Source of the DNA: Parvularculaceae bacterium
GTDB taxonomy: Bacteria > Pseudomonadota > Alphaproteobacteria > Caulobacterales > Parvularculaceae
Reading direction: 5' to 3'
Assembly: GCA_004213235.1 (NCBI GenBank)
Contig: SHAI01000121.1
Span: 1 to 7,795, forward strand
DNA: 7,795 bases
A model generated the notes under the pieces. The model was not told where the DNA came from and ran no database searches. It saw only the letters and a program-made list of their open reading frames with translations. A program made the position numbers and the translations under genes. Shown here in pieces: positions 1 to 6,955 of this stretch. Each line of letters opens with the position of its first letter. The stretch's first letter is position 1.

Positions 1-1938
1 GCCCAAGCTGTCAAAGTTTTCATCTTCGTCGTCAGCGCCGATTTCGGCCTGCGCGGCCGCGAGGCGTTTGCGCTTGATTTTTGCCTGCAATACCGCGCGT
101 TGGCGCGGCGTTAATCTACGTTTTTGCGCTTCTTCCAACGGCTGCGGTGTATCTACCGCCGCAGACACCTCTGGCGCGGTGCTGTCATCATCGTCATTGC
201 CAGTATTGCCATGGGATGGAAGTTCATCGAGCGGATCCGCCTTCGGCTTCGTCAAGTCGAAGTCATCATCGACTAAGGCTTCGTCCACGTCGACGGTTTC
301 ATGTCCGCTATTCGCATCGGTATCGTCGCTGCTAAATCCAAGGGCATCCAGCTCGGCCATGATGTCATCAAGGCCGTTTTGAGATCCCCGCGAAATTTCG
401 TCAGCGGCACCTGGCGATGTGGATAGTGCGGCGTTTGTCGAAGTATCAGCCGCGTGCGTTATAGCTCCAGGTAATGAGTTCGGGTGTGAATCATATCCTG
501 GTTTGCTGTCCGGAGATTGCAGCGCCGGGTTTGCGCTTTCGGCGTCCGGCCCAGCTTGTTCATCTTCGCCAGCCTCGTCCCCATCATCATCCCTGTCAAC
601 GAGCGAGAAAAGACCGTACCAGTCGTCATCTTCACCTGCGTCAGGTGCGCCTATATCACGCTCGGCTTTATCACTTGCGATGGCTGGTTTGCCGGTGTCT
701 TCGTCGATTTTATCGCGATTTTCTTTATCGCGATTTTCCGGGCCATCACTGAGTTCTTCAAGTCGTTCGAGTTCCTGGGCCAGCGCTGTTATTGGATCGG
801 TCGCGTCTCCAGCGATGGGTTGGTTATCATCATCTTCCACCATAGCGCCCTTGCGCTTGGTGTCCGCAAACATCCCGGCATCGGGCGTTGCTATGCGCGC
901 CCGTTTGGCCGGAATTTGCCGTTGAGATGTTCCAGCTTCATCCTGTCCTGTGCGGAGCTGATCAGCCAACTCGTCAATGGCTGTTTGCAAACCGCTCAAA
1001 CGTCGGTCGGTCGTGTCGGTAAGTGATGCAAGGGCGGCCTCTAATTCCTGGCGACCTGAATCTTGCATTTGCTGACGCCCGGAGAGCTCTTGCTTCAACC
1101 CGGTGATCGTCTGTGTAACTTTGTCAACGCCAACCGCACTTCGGCGTTCCGCCGCCTCAATGTGTGCGGCCAATTTAGCAATTGATTTTTCCAGGACGCG
1201 GTTTTGTTCGCCACCTCGCCTGATCTCGTTGCCTAAGATTCGCAGACGCTTTTCGGTCTGCGCAACGAAAGAGGGATTTGTCGATGACGCGGCGTCCTCG
1301 CGAAGCGCCGTCGCCTCCGCCGCAGCAGTCTCAACAGACGCAACGCGTTTTGCCAGCTGGTCAACTGCCGTCTTTAACGTACCCAACGCCGATGGTTCTG
1401 CACTCTCAATTTTGGCAGTCGACAGCTTTTCCGCAATCTCGGTAAGGCGCTTGTCGGTGTCGCCAAAACGGGTCGCATGAGCTTGTTGAGACTTATTGAA
1501 CTGGTCCGCAATCTGCACAATCGCGGTCTCAAGCGCCTTGAGTGATTTGACCCGAGCTTGATCAGCTTCAGCCAAACGAATCAGCGTTTGTTCAATTTTC
1601 AGATTTCGGGAACTGGTTTGCTCCAGGCGCTGAACTCTTTCAACCATGCCACCAACATTGCGGCTAAAATCAGCCCCCTGTTCGGTGCTCGCCGCCTGCG
1701 CCTTTGCGATTCTCTCCCCGAGTTGCCCGACAATGATTGCCAAGTCTTTGACTTTTATGCTGTCTGTATCGAGTGATCCGGCAAATTTGTCCAAACCACC
1801 TTCGCCTTGCCCGGCGATTTCAATAACCCGATTGAACCACTCGCCGAGTGTCAGGCCCTCGCGCCGCGCCGCTTCCTTTGCCGCTTCGCGAGCGTCACGA
1901 TCAATACCTTTGACGCTCCAAGGGGCCGTGGGTTTCAT
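1..1938 (-). CDS. PodJ-like polar localization / coiled-coil protein, N-terminal 646 residues (3' end outside window)
   Basis: Open from an ATG at 1938 to the window edge, 646 codons without a stop. The protein starts MKPTAPWSVKGIDRDAREAA and continues with KEAARREGLTLGEWFNRVI; I recognise this N-terminus from alphaproteobacterial PodJ-like proteins. Residues about 60-345 are heptad-like and charged, suggesting long coiled coil. Residues about 365-600 are Asp/Glu/Gly-rich and probably disordered, with short conserved-looking patches (DDWYGLF at 438-444, LDDIMAELDALGF further on). A basic segment, RRLTPRQRAVLQAKIKRKR, lies at 607-625, followed by an acidic stretch. In the PodJ family the cytoplasmic coiled-coil part is followed by one membrane helix and a periplasmic region with Sel1 repeats and often a peptidoglycan-binding domain; those parts would be off the window, so the assignment rests on the N-terminus. 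Known PodJ recruits cell-pole and division-asymmetry factors. Other large coiled-coil or Sel1 proteins share similar N-termini. Start supported by GGTGA 7 nt upstream; an in-frame TTG at 1983-1981 is less likely. CDS certain, function moderate. Confidence 0.8.
   Translation of the reverse strand, partial: MKPTAPWSVKGIDRDAREAAKEAARREGLTLGEWFNRVIEIAGQGEGGLDKFAGSLDTDSIKVKDLAIIVGQLGERIAKAQAASTEQGADFSRNVGGMVERVQRLEQTSSRNLKIEQTLIRLAEADQARVKSLKALETAIVQIADQFNKSQQAHATRFGDTDKRLTEIAEKLSTAKIESAEPSALGTLKTAVDQLAKRVASVETAAAEATALREDAASSTNPSFVAQTEKRLRILGNEIRRGGEQNRVLEKSIAKLAAHIEAAERRSAVGVDKVTQTITGLKQELSGRQQMQDSGRQELEAALASLTDTTDRRLSGLQTAIDELADQLRTGQDEAGTSQRQIPAKRARIATPDAGMFADTKRKGAMVEDDDNQPIAGDATDPITALAQELERLEELSDGPENRDKENRDKIDEDTGKPAIASDKAERDIGAPDAGEDDDWYGLFSLVDRDDDGDEAGEDEQAGPDAESANPALQSPDSKPGYDSHPNSLPGAITHAADTSTNAALSTSPGAADEISRGSQNGLDDIMAELDALGFSSDDTDANSGHETVDVDEALVDDDFDLTKPKADPLDELPSHGNTGNDDDDSTAPEVSAAVDTPQPLEEAQKRRLTPRQRAVLQAKIKRKRLAAAQAEIGADDEDENFDSLG
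709..738. repeat. perfect 15-bp tandem duplication inside the podJ-like gene
   Basis: The unit TTTATCGCGATTTTC occurs at 709-723 and again at 724-738 with no mismatch. On the minus strand this encodes ENRDK twice (residues 401-410) in the acidic linker. The length is a multiple of three, so the frame is kept. It looks like a recent slippage event in a disordered region. Confidence 0.9.
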
Positions 1939-1945
1939 CTTTGGG

Positions 1946-1950
1946 TCACC
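1946..1950 (-). promoter_or_regulatory. ribosome binding site of the podJ-like gene
   Basis: The minus strand reads GGTGA followed by 7 nt and then ATG at 1938-1936. GGTGA matches the 3' part of the consensus AGGAGGTGA, a modest site that favours this ATG over the upstream in-frame TTG. Confidence 0.5.
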
Positions 1951-1993
1951 GACTATTGAGGGTTCTTGTAATAAATCACTCAAAACTTAGGCA

Positions 1994-2021
1994 GATTCGG
2001 AAGATGTTAATAATCTCCTAA
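1994..2021. promoter_or_regulatory. possible cell-cycle control sites: GANTC and CtrA-like TTAA-N7-CTAA
   Basis: GATTC at 1994-1998 is a GANTC site, the target of the CcrM methyltransferase in alphaproteobacteria. TTAA at 2007-2010, seven bases, then CTAA at 2018-2021 differs in one base from the CtrA consensus TTAA-N7-TTAA. Both lie 55-85 bp upstream of the podJ-like start, where a promoter could be. In Caulobacter, podJ belongs to the CtrA/GcrA/DnaA cell-cycle circuit. Both motifs are short and A/T-rich, so chance occurrence is possible. Confidence 0.35.
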
Positions 2022-2025
2022 TTTC

Positions 2026-2054
2026 TTGCGTAAGCTGCTTCGCAGCAGACGCAA
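2026..2054. repeat. two-part inverted repeat (hairpin)
   Basis: TTGCGT (2026-2031) pairs with ACGCAA (2049-2054), and inside it GCTGC (2034-2038) pairs with GCAGC (2042-2046) around a TTC loop. The two stems are separated by a symmetric 2 x 2 mismatch. No T-run follows on either strand, so it is not an evident intrinsic terminator. It could be an operator or part of the leader of the podJ-like transcript. Confidence 0.6.
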
Positions 2055-2107
2055 AGCGCTCGAGATAAACTAGTTTTCCTCAAGAACGGCACAAACAGTG
2101 GTGCGAC

Positions 2108-2119
2108 GCAGTGTACTGC
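2108..2119. repeat. short inverted repeat GCAGT-N2-ACTGC
   Basis: GCAGT (2108-2112) and ACTGC (2115-2119) are perfectly complementary around GT. Flanking GTGC (2101-2104) and GCAC (2128-2131) could extend it into a larger imperfect hairpin. It lies about 185 bp upstream of the dehydrogenase start and could be a dimeric-regulator site or chance. Confidence 0.4.
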
Positions 2120-2190
2120 TTTGCGCTGCACAAGTTGCTTGAAACTGACGCGCTGCGGGTCAATTTTAGAGATGAAATTGCGTTGATGCC

Positions 2191-2270
2191 GGGGTGAGCT
2201 TGCCCCTTCCTGCCAGCAGGTCTTGATTGTTTCGGGACCAACCTCGTTGACCAGGGTGCGAGCTCGCCCT
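2191..2270. repeat. cluster of three hairpins upstream of the dehydrogenase, two of them related
   Basis: Hairpin A is GGGG (2191-2194), loop TGAGCTTG, CCCC (2203-2206). Hairpin B is CCTGC (2209-2213), CA, GCAGG (2216-2220). Hairpin C at 2253-2270 is AGGG, T, GCGAGCTCG, CCCT, and contains the perfect palindrome GAGCTC. A and C share the pattern GGGTG / AGCT / GCCC about 62 bp apart, so they look like two versions of one element. C ends 33 bp before the dehydrogenase ATG. They may be repeated operators or a folded 5' leader. I do not recognise a known riboswitch class. Confidence 0.5.
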
Positions 2271-2288
2271 CAGTGGAAAACCAGCTTT

Positions 2289-2297
2289 GGAAGAGAG
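2289..2297 (+). promoter_or_regulatory. ribosome binding site of the acyl-CoA dehydrogenase gene
   Basis: GGAAGAGAG is a purine-rich Shine-Dalgarno-like sequence 6 nt before the ATG at 2304. It decides the start against in-frame TTG at 2223, which would add 27 poorly conserved-looking residues translated from the hairpin region. Confidence 0.7.
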
Positions 2298-2303
2298 TTC
2301 GCC

Positions 2304-4106
2304 ATGACAACCTACACACCGCCCGTCAAAGACATGAATTTTGTGTTGAATGACGTTTTGCAAGTTTCAAAATATTCGAACCTGCCCGGGTTTTCTGATG
2401 CGCCAGAAGACGTCATTACGGCGATCCTGGAGGAGGGCGGCAAGCTCGCGGCGAACGTGCTCCATCCGTTGAACAAGGTCGGCGACAAAGAAGGCTGCAA
2501 ATTAAATCCCGATGACGCGAGCGTGACAACACCGACAGGGTTCAAGGAGGCCTACGGGCAATATCGTGAAGGTGGCTGGGGTGGGTTGTCCTTTGACCCG
2601 GAATATGGCGGCCAGGGGCTACCCCATGTTTTGGCGATCGCGGTGCAGGAGATGTTCTCCGCCTGTAATCACGCGTTCATCATGTATCCCGGACTTGCGC
2701 TGGCGGCCGCAAACGCGCTGCACGCCCATGGCAGCGACGAACAAAAACAAACCTATCTGCCGAAGATCATTTCCGGCGAATGGGGAGGAACAATGAACCT
2801 GACCGAACCCCATTGCGGGACGGATCTAGGCATGCTGCGCACCAAGGCAGCCCCCCAAGGCGATGGCTCCTACAAAATCTCCGGTCAGAAGATTTGGATT
2901 TCCGCTGGTGAGCACGACATGGTCGATAATGTCGTCCACCTCGTCCTGGCACGGATTGAAGGTGCCCCTGAGGGTGTCAAAGGAATTTCATTATTCGTTG
3001 TGCCGAAATACCTCGTCAATGATGATGGTTCTCTGGGGGAGCGGAACAAGCTGCAATGTGGCGGCCTGGAGGAAAAAATGGGCATTCATGGCAATGCCAC
3101 TTGCGTCATGAATTATGACGAAGCGACCGGTTGGCTTGTCGGCGAGGAGAACAAAGGCCTTGCGGCGATGTTCGTCATGATGAACGAAGCGCGCCTTGGT
3201 ACTGCGGTGCAAGGTCTGGCTGCGTCAGAAATTTCATACCAAAATGCCGCAGCCTATGCGAACGACCGTATTCAGGGCCGCGCGCTCACGGGACCAAAAG
3301 CGCCGGAAAAACAAGCTGACCCGATCATTGTTCATCCGGATGTGCGCCGGATGCTGATGGATCAGCGCGCGACCCTGGAGGGGGGACGGGCATGGCTTTA
3401 CTGGTCTGCCTTGCAGGCCGACCTGGAACACAAGTCAGAAGATGATGAGACCAAGGTAAAGGCTGACGATTATCTTGGTTTGATGACACCGGTGCTCAAA
3501 GCCTATCTTACCGATAAGGGTTTTGATCACGCCTCGACGGCATTGCAGGTCCTTGGTGGGTCAGGCTATACCCAGGAATGGGGTATGGAACAATTTGTCC
3601 GCGATGCGCGCATCGCCATGATCTATGAGGGCGCTAACGGCATTCAGGCGCTTGATCTCGTTGGTCGTAAACTGCCAAAGAATGGTGGTCGGGCGATCCA
3701 GGCGTTCTTTGCCGATATCGATCAATTCGTCAGTGACAATCAGGGTAATGAGGAATTGAAGCCGTTTGTTGAAGGGCTTACATCCGCCAAGGCTGATTTG
3801 GCCGACGCTACAGCCTGGCTGATGCAGAACGCGTTTCAGAACCCGGACAATGCAGGTGCTGCGTCGACCGATTATCTGCATCTTTTCGGCCTGGTATGCC
3901 TGGCGCATGGATGGGCGCAGCTTGCAAAAGCAGCGATCGAGCGTCGTGGAGAGGGCGGTGACACGGTATTCTTTGAGAATAAGCTGATCACCGGTAAATA
4001 TTTCTTGGCCCGTATCCTGCCGGAAAAATCTTCTCACCTTGCCAAGATCAAATCAGGCGCTGAACCTGTGATGGCGTTGGATGCAGAGGCTTTCATGGCA
4101 AGCTGA
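2304..4106 (+). CDS. acyl-CoA dehydrogenase, DmdC / long-chain family with extra C-terminal domain, 600 aa
   Basis: A flavoprotein that oxidises an acyl-CoA to the trans-2-enoyl-CoA and passes electrons to electron-transfer flavoprotein, in the cytoplasm. Domains in order: short N-terminal extension (about 3-34, MTTYTPPVKDMNFVLNDVL, typical of this ~600-aa subfamily), alpha-helical N domain (about 80-157), beta middle domain with the signature MNLTEPHCGTDLG at 164-176, C-terminal helical domain (about 282-450) and the extra C-terminal domain (about 468-590). The catalytic base is Glu442 in IYEGANGIQ. The 600-aa length suits the family. Members include DmdC, which acts on 3-methylmercaptopropionyl-CoA in dimethylsulfoniopropionate breakdown, but many relatives are called only general acyl-CoA dehydrogenases. 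No other dmd or beta-oxidation gene is in the window, so the substrate is undecided. The neighbouring acnA is convergent, so the gene looks monocistronic. Odd point: Ala444 where I expect Thr after Glu-Gly. Confidence 0.93.
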   Translation: MTTYTPPVKDMNFVLNDVLQVSKYSNLPGFSDAPEDVITAILEEGGKLAANVLHPLNKVGDKEGCKLNPDDASVTTPTGFKEAYGQYREGGWGGLSFDPEYGGQGLPHVLAIAVQEMFSACNHAFIMYPGLALAAANALHAHGSDEQKQTYLPKIISGEWGGTMNLTEPHCGTDLGMLRTKAAPQGDGSYKISGQKIWISAGEHDMVDNVVHLVLARIEGAPEGVKGISLFVVPKYLVNDDGSLGERNKLQCGGLEEKMGIHGNATCVMNYDEATGWLVGEENKGLAAMFVMMNEARLGTAVQGLAASEISYQNAAAYANDRIQGRALTGPKAPEKQADPIIVHPDVRRMLMDQRATLEGGRAWLYWSALQADLEHKSEDDETKVKADDYLGLMTPVLKAYLTDKGFDHASTALQVLGGSGYTQEWGMEQFVRDARIAMIYEGANGIQALDLVGRKLPKNGGRAIQAFFADIDQFVSDNQGNEELKPFVEGLTSAKADLADATAWLMQNAFQNPDNAGAASTDYLHLFGLVCLAHGWAQLAKAAIERRGEGGDTVFFENKLITGKYFLARILPEKSSHLAKIKSGAEPVMALDAEAFMAS

Positions 4107-4145
4107 CGAAGGGCGGTCATGCTAAGGAAAACGCTCTTGTAAGAT

Positions 4146-4163
4146 TGGCGGAAATATCCGCCA
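4146..4163. repeat. 7-bp inverted repeat in the convergent gap
   Basis: TGGCGGA (4146-4152) and TCCGCCA (4157-4163) are perfectly complementary around AATA. It lies between the dehydrogenase stop and the main terminator. No T-run follows, so it may be an extra 3' UTR hairpin of the dehydrogenase mRNA rather than a terminator by itself. Confidence 0.6.
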
Positions 4164-4191
4164 TCGACTTATTCCAGGCGTCAAAGAACAA

Positions 4192-4221
4192 AAAAACGGC
4201 GACCCACGGGTCGCCGTTTTT
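4192..4221. terminator. bidirectional intrinsic terminator between dehydrogenase and acnA
   Basis: CGGCGACC (4197-4204) pairs perfectly with GGTCGCCG (4209-4216) around the loop CACG. The stem is preceded by an A-run (4191-4196) and followed by a T-run (4217-4221), giving a U-tract on either strand. It lies 85 bp after the dehydrogenase stop and 25 bp after the acnA stop, so one hairpin can end both convergent transcripts. Confidence 0.9.
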
Positions 4222-4246
4222 GCAGCAGTTTAAATTCGTGCCGGGA

Positions 4247-6922
4247 TTAAGCGGCGAGCTTGCGAATGACGTAATGCAAGATGCCGCCATTTTTGAAATA
4301 ATCCAGTTCATCAGCGGTATCGATCCGCGCGAGCACAGATATTTCCTTTGTTGATCCGTCAGCGAACTTGATTGTTACGCCAACGTCCTGACGCGGCTCA
4401 AGGTTTTCAATGCCGGCGATGGTGATTTCTTCATCACCCGAAAGACCCAGCGACGCCCAGCTATCACCATCTTTGAACTGTAATGGTAGAACGCCCATGC
4501 CAACCAGGTTGGAACGGTGGATGCGCTCAAAGCTTTCTGCGATTACCGCGCGCACGCCAAGCAGGATGGTGCCTTTTGCCGCCCAATCACGCGATGAGCC
4601 AGTGCCGTACTCTTTGCCGGCGAGAACGACAAGCGGCGCGCCAGCTTCTTTATAACGCATGGCCGCATCATAAATTGCCTGTTGTTCGCCCGACGGAACA
4701 TGTTTGGTGTACCCACCTTCCACGCCATCAAGCATTTGGTTCTTGATGCGGATGTTTGCAAACGTGCCGCGCATCATCACATCATGATTGCCACGGCGCG
4801 CCCCGAAGGAGTTGAACTCCGATACCGGCACCTGGTGCGATTTAAGATATTCGCCCGCGGGCCCATCATCTTTGATCGAGCCCGCTGGTGAAATATGGTC
4901 GGTCGTGATGGAGTCGTTGAACAGGGCAAGTATCCGTGCACTGTCGATTGGTTTGATGGCCTCCGGTTCCAGCTTCATGCCCTGGAAATATGGTGGGTTC
5001 GCCACATAGGTTGACGCTGGCCAATTATAGGTCTGGCCGTCGGCTGTATCGATGGCTTGCCATTGCTCATCGCCTTTAAAGACGTCGGCATAACGACTGG
5101 CGAACATTTCCGGGGTGACATTTGCCCGAACGATGTCGGCAATTTCGTGATTGGTTGGCCAGATATCGCGCAGGAACACGTCATTGCCATCGGTATCCTG
5201 ACCGATGGGGTCAGTTGCAAGATTGACATTGACGGAACCGGCGATGGCGTAGGCGACCACAAGTGGCGGTGAGGCAAGGTAGTTCGCCCGCACATCCGGA
5301 CTAACACGGCCTTCGAAGTTTCGGTTACCGGAAAGAACGCTCGCCACGGCGAGATTGTTCTCGTTCACGGCTTTGGAAATTGCCGGCGGAAGGGGGCCGG
5401 AATTGCCGATACAGGTTGTGCAGCCATAGCCAACGAGGTTGAAGCCAAGATGATCGAGGTCATCCTGCAGGCCCGCGCTGTTCAGATAGTCGGTGACGAC
5501 CTGGGAGCCGGGGGCAAGGGATGTTTTTACCCATGGCTTCACCTTCAGTCCTTTGGCTCGTGCGTTGCGGGCGACAAGTCCCGCTGCGATCAACACCGAT
5601 GGATTCGACGTGTTGGTGCACGACGTAATTGCCGCGATGGCAACATCCCCCTGGCCGATGGTGAACGGCTCGCCGTCGACATCAACGCGCTTGCTCGCCT
5701 CGTCCGCCAGGCCATATTCCTGGTCGAGGGCGGTGGCGAAGTTTGTCGGCATATCTTCCAGGACAACACGATCCTGCGGGCGTTTTGGTCCCGCCAGCGA
5801 CGGCTTGATCGACGCAAGATCCAGCTCAAGCGTGTCGGTGAAAACAGGATCGGGTGTCGAGGCATCCCGCCACATGCCCTGTTCCTTGGCATAAGCTTCG
5901 ACCAGGGCCACGCGGTCAGGATTGCGCCCGGTAGCTTTCAGATAGCGGATCGCTTCCTCGTCGATGGGGAAAAAGCCGCAGGTTGCGCCATATTCCGGTG
6001 CCATATTGGAGATGGTCGCCTGATCTTCCAGGGACAGGTGATCAAGGCCTGGGCCGTAGAATTCGACAAATTTGCCGACAACGCCCTTCGCGCGCAGCAT
6101 CTGCGTGACCGTCAATACAAGGTCGGTCGCCGTAGCGCCTTCGGGCAATTTGCCGGACATTTTGAAACCAATGACTTCCGGGATCAGCATTGAAATCGGC
6201 TGGCCCAGCATGGCCGCTTCGGCTTCGATACCGCCGACACCCCAGCCAAGAACCGACAGGCCATTGACCATTGTGGTGTGGCTGTCCGTACCCACAAGCG
6301 TATCGGGATAGGCATAGGTGTCGCCTTGATAGTCCGCCGTCCATACGGTTTGCGAGAGATACTCCAGGTTCACCTGGTGGCAAATGCCGGTTCCTGGCGG
6401 CACAACCCGGAAGTTATCGAACGCCTTCTGGCCCCATTTCAGGAACTGGTAGCGCTCGCCATTGCGTTGATATTCCCGGTCGACATTCTTTTTGAATGCG
6501 CCGGCCCCGCCAAAATAATCGACCATCACCGAGTGGTCGATGACCAGGTCAACGGGCGCTAACGGATTGATTTTTTCCGGGTCCTCGCCGAGGGACTTCA
6601 TCGCGTCGCGCATGGCGGCCAGGTCAACAACAGCGGGCACGCCGGTAAAGTCCTGCATCAGCACCCGCGCGGGACGATAAGCGATCTCGCGCTTTGTCCT
6701 GCCGTTCGCCAGCCAATCGCCGAACGCTTTCACGTCATCGACGCTCACAGAACGGCCATCTTCGAACCGTAACAGATTTTCAAGCAGGACTTTTAAGGAG
6801 AAAGGCAGGCGCGAAATGTCGCCAATATGCGCTTCGGCAGCGTTAAGACTGAAGATTGTGTAAGACTTGCCCCCAGCGGTTAGGGTTTTCTTTACCTTGA
6901 GCGTATCCTGTCCAGGTATCAT
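4247..6922 (-). CDS. acnA: aconitate hydratase A (AcnA/IRP1-type aconitase), 891 aa
   Basis: Interconverts citrate and isocitrate through cis-aconitate, second step of the TCA cycle, using a [4Fe-4S] cluster. From the ATG at 6922 the protein is 891 aa, the length I recall for E. coli AcnA, and the three cluster cysteines fall at 435 (CTNTSNP), 501 and 504 (GYGCTTCIGNSG), the positions I recall there. The substrate and cluster domains include GTDSHTTMVNGLS (Asp213-Ser-His215) and GWGVGGIEAEAAMLGQP. The C-terminal swivel domain has the active-site loop GTGSSRDWAAKG with Arg778. All expected motifs are present, so it should be an active enzyme. An ATG four codons earlier (6934) is possible, but only the 6922 start has a good ribosome site. 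The gene stands alone: it converges on the dehydrogenase and diverges from the ialB-like gene. Some AcnA-type enzymes also act on 2-methylcitrate-derived substrates, but no prp genes are nearby. Very sure of family and role. Confidence 0.97.
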   Translation of the reverse strand: MIPGQDTLKVKKTLTAGGKSYTIFSLNAAEAHIGDISRLPFSLKVLLENLLRFEDGRSVSVDDVKAFGDWLANGRTKREIAYRPARVLMQDFTGVPAVVDLAAMRDAMKSLGEDPEKINPLAPVDLVIDHSVMVDYFGGAGAFKKNVDREYQRNGERYQFLKWGQKAFDNFRVVPPGTGICHQVNLEYLSQTVWTADYQGDTYAYPDTLVGTDSHTTMVNGLSVLGWGVGGIEAEAAMLGQPISMLIPEVIGFKMSGKLPEGATATDLVLTVTQMLRAKGVVGKFVEFYGPGLDHLSLEDQATISNMAPEYGATCGFFPIDEEAIRYLKATGRNPDRVALVEAYAKEQGMWRDASTPDPVFTDTLELDLASIKPSLAGPKRPQDRVVLEDMPTNFATALDQEYGLADEASKRVDVDGEPFTIGQGDVAIAAITSCTNTSNPSVLIAAGLVARNARAKGLKVKPWVKTSLAPGSQVVTDYLNSAGLQDDLDHLGFNLVGYGCTTCIGNSGPLPPAISKAVNENNLAVASVLSGNRNFEGRVSPDVRANYLASPPLVVAYAIAGSVNVNLATDPIGQDTDGNDVFLRDIWPTNHEIADIVRANVTPEMFASRYADVFKGDEQWQAIDTADGQTYNWPASTYVANPPYFQGMKLEPEAIKPIDSARILALFNDSITTDHISPAGSIKDDGPAGEYLKSHQVPVSEFNSFGARRGNHDVMMRGTFANIRIKNQMLDGVEGGYTKHVPSGEQQAIYDAAMRYKEAGAPLVVLAGKEYGTGSSRDWAAKGTILLGVRAVIAESFERIHRSNLVGMGVLPLQFKDGDSWASLGLSGDEEITIAGIENLEPRQDVGVTIKFADGSTKEISVLARIDTADELDYFKNGGILHYVIRKLAA

Positions 6923-6928
6923 CTGTGG

Positions 6929-6933
6929 CTCCA
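6929..6933 (-). promoter_or_regulatory. ribosome binding site deciding the acnA start
   Basis: The minus strand reads TGGAG, 6 nt, then ATG at 6922-6920. The alternative ATG at 6934 overlaps this site and is preceded by CAAATTCCGCCACAAC, which has no Shine-Dalgarno match. Confidence 0.65.
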
Positions 6934-6955
6934 TGTTGTGGCGGAATTTGGCGCT

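Larger units (their letters stand above)
1939..2303. other. 365-bp divergent intergenic region rich in inverted repeats, no credible gene
   Basis: The stretch separates the podJ-like gene (leftward) from the acyl-CoA dehydrogenase gene (rightward). I find no ORF with believable composition on either strand. It holds a GANTC site and a CtrA-like motif near the left gene, a two-part hairpin at 2026-2054, an inverted repeat at 2108-2119, and three hairpins at 2191-2270 just before the right gene. Both promoters must lie here, but I could not pick a convincing -35/-10 pair for either gene. Confidence 0.7.

Noticed and set aside
419..1026. Overlapping plus-strand ORFs of about 168 aa, one of them Ser-rich
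   Set aside because: They are antisense to the podJ-like gene; the Ser-rich and Ile/Phe-rich composition mirrors its Asp/Glu/Ala-rich codons. No ribosome site or recognised domain.
2139..2167. Possible dehydrogenase promoter TTGAAA-N17-AATTTT
   Set aside because: The -35 is fair but the -10 is poor, and nearby alternatives score as well; not strong enough to list.
2223..2303. Upstream TTG start that would extend the dehydrogenase by 27 residues
   Set aside because: The family N-terminus starts at the ATG at 2304, which has a good ribosome site; the extension would translate the inverted repeats.
2080..2319. 79-aa minus-strand ORF in the intergenic region
   Set aside because: It starts inside the dehydrogenase start and runs through the hairpin cluster; composition is not protein-like and there is no clear ribosome site.
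3561..4037. 158-aa minus-strand ORF antisense to the dehydrogenase
   Set aside because: Shadow of a well-supported enzyme gene, no recognisable domain.
5450..6193. 247-aa plus-strand ORF antisense to acnA
   Set aside because: Lies wholly inside the clearly coding acnA gene; long antisense frames are expected in G+C-rich coding DNA and the product resembles nothing I know.
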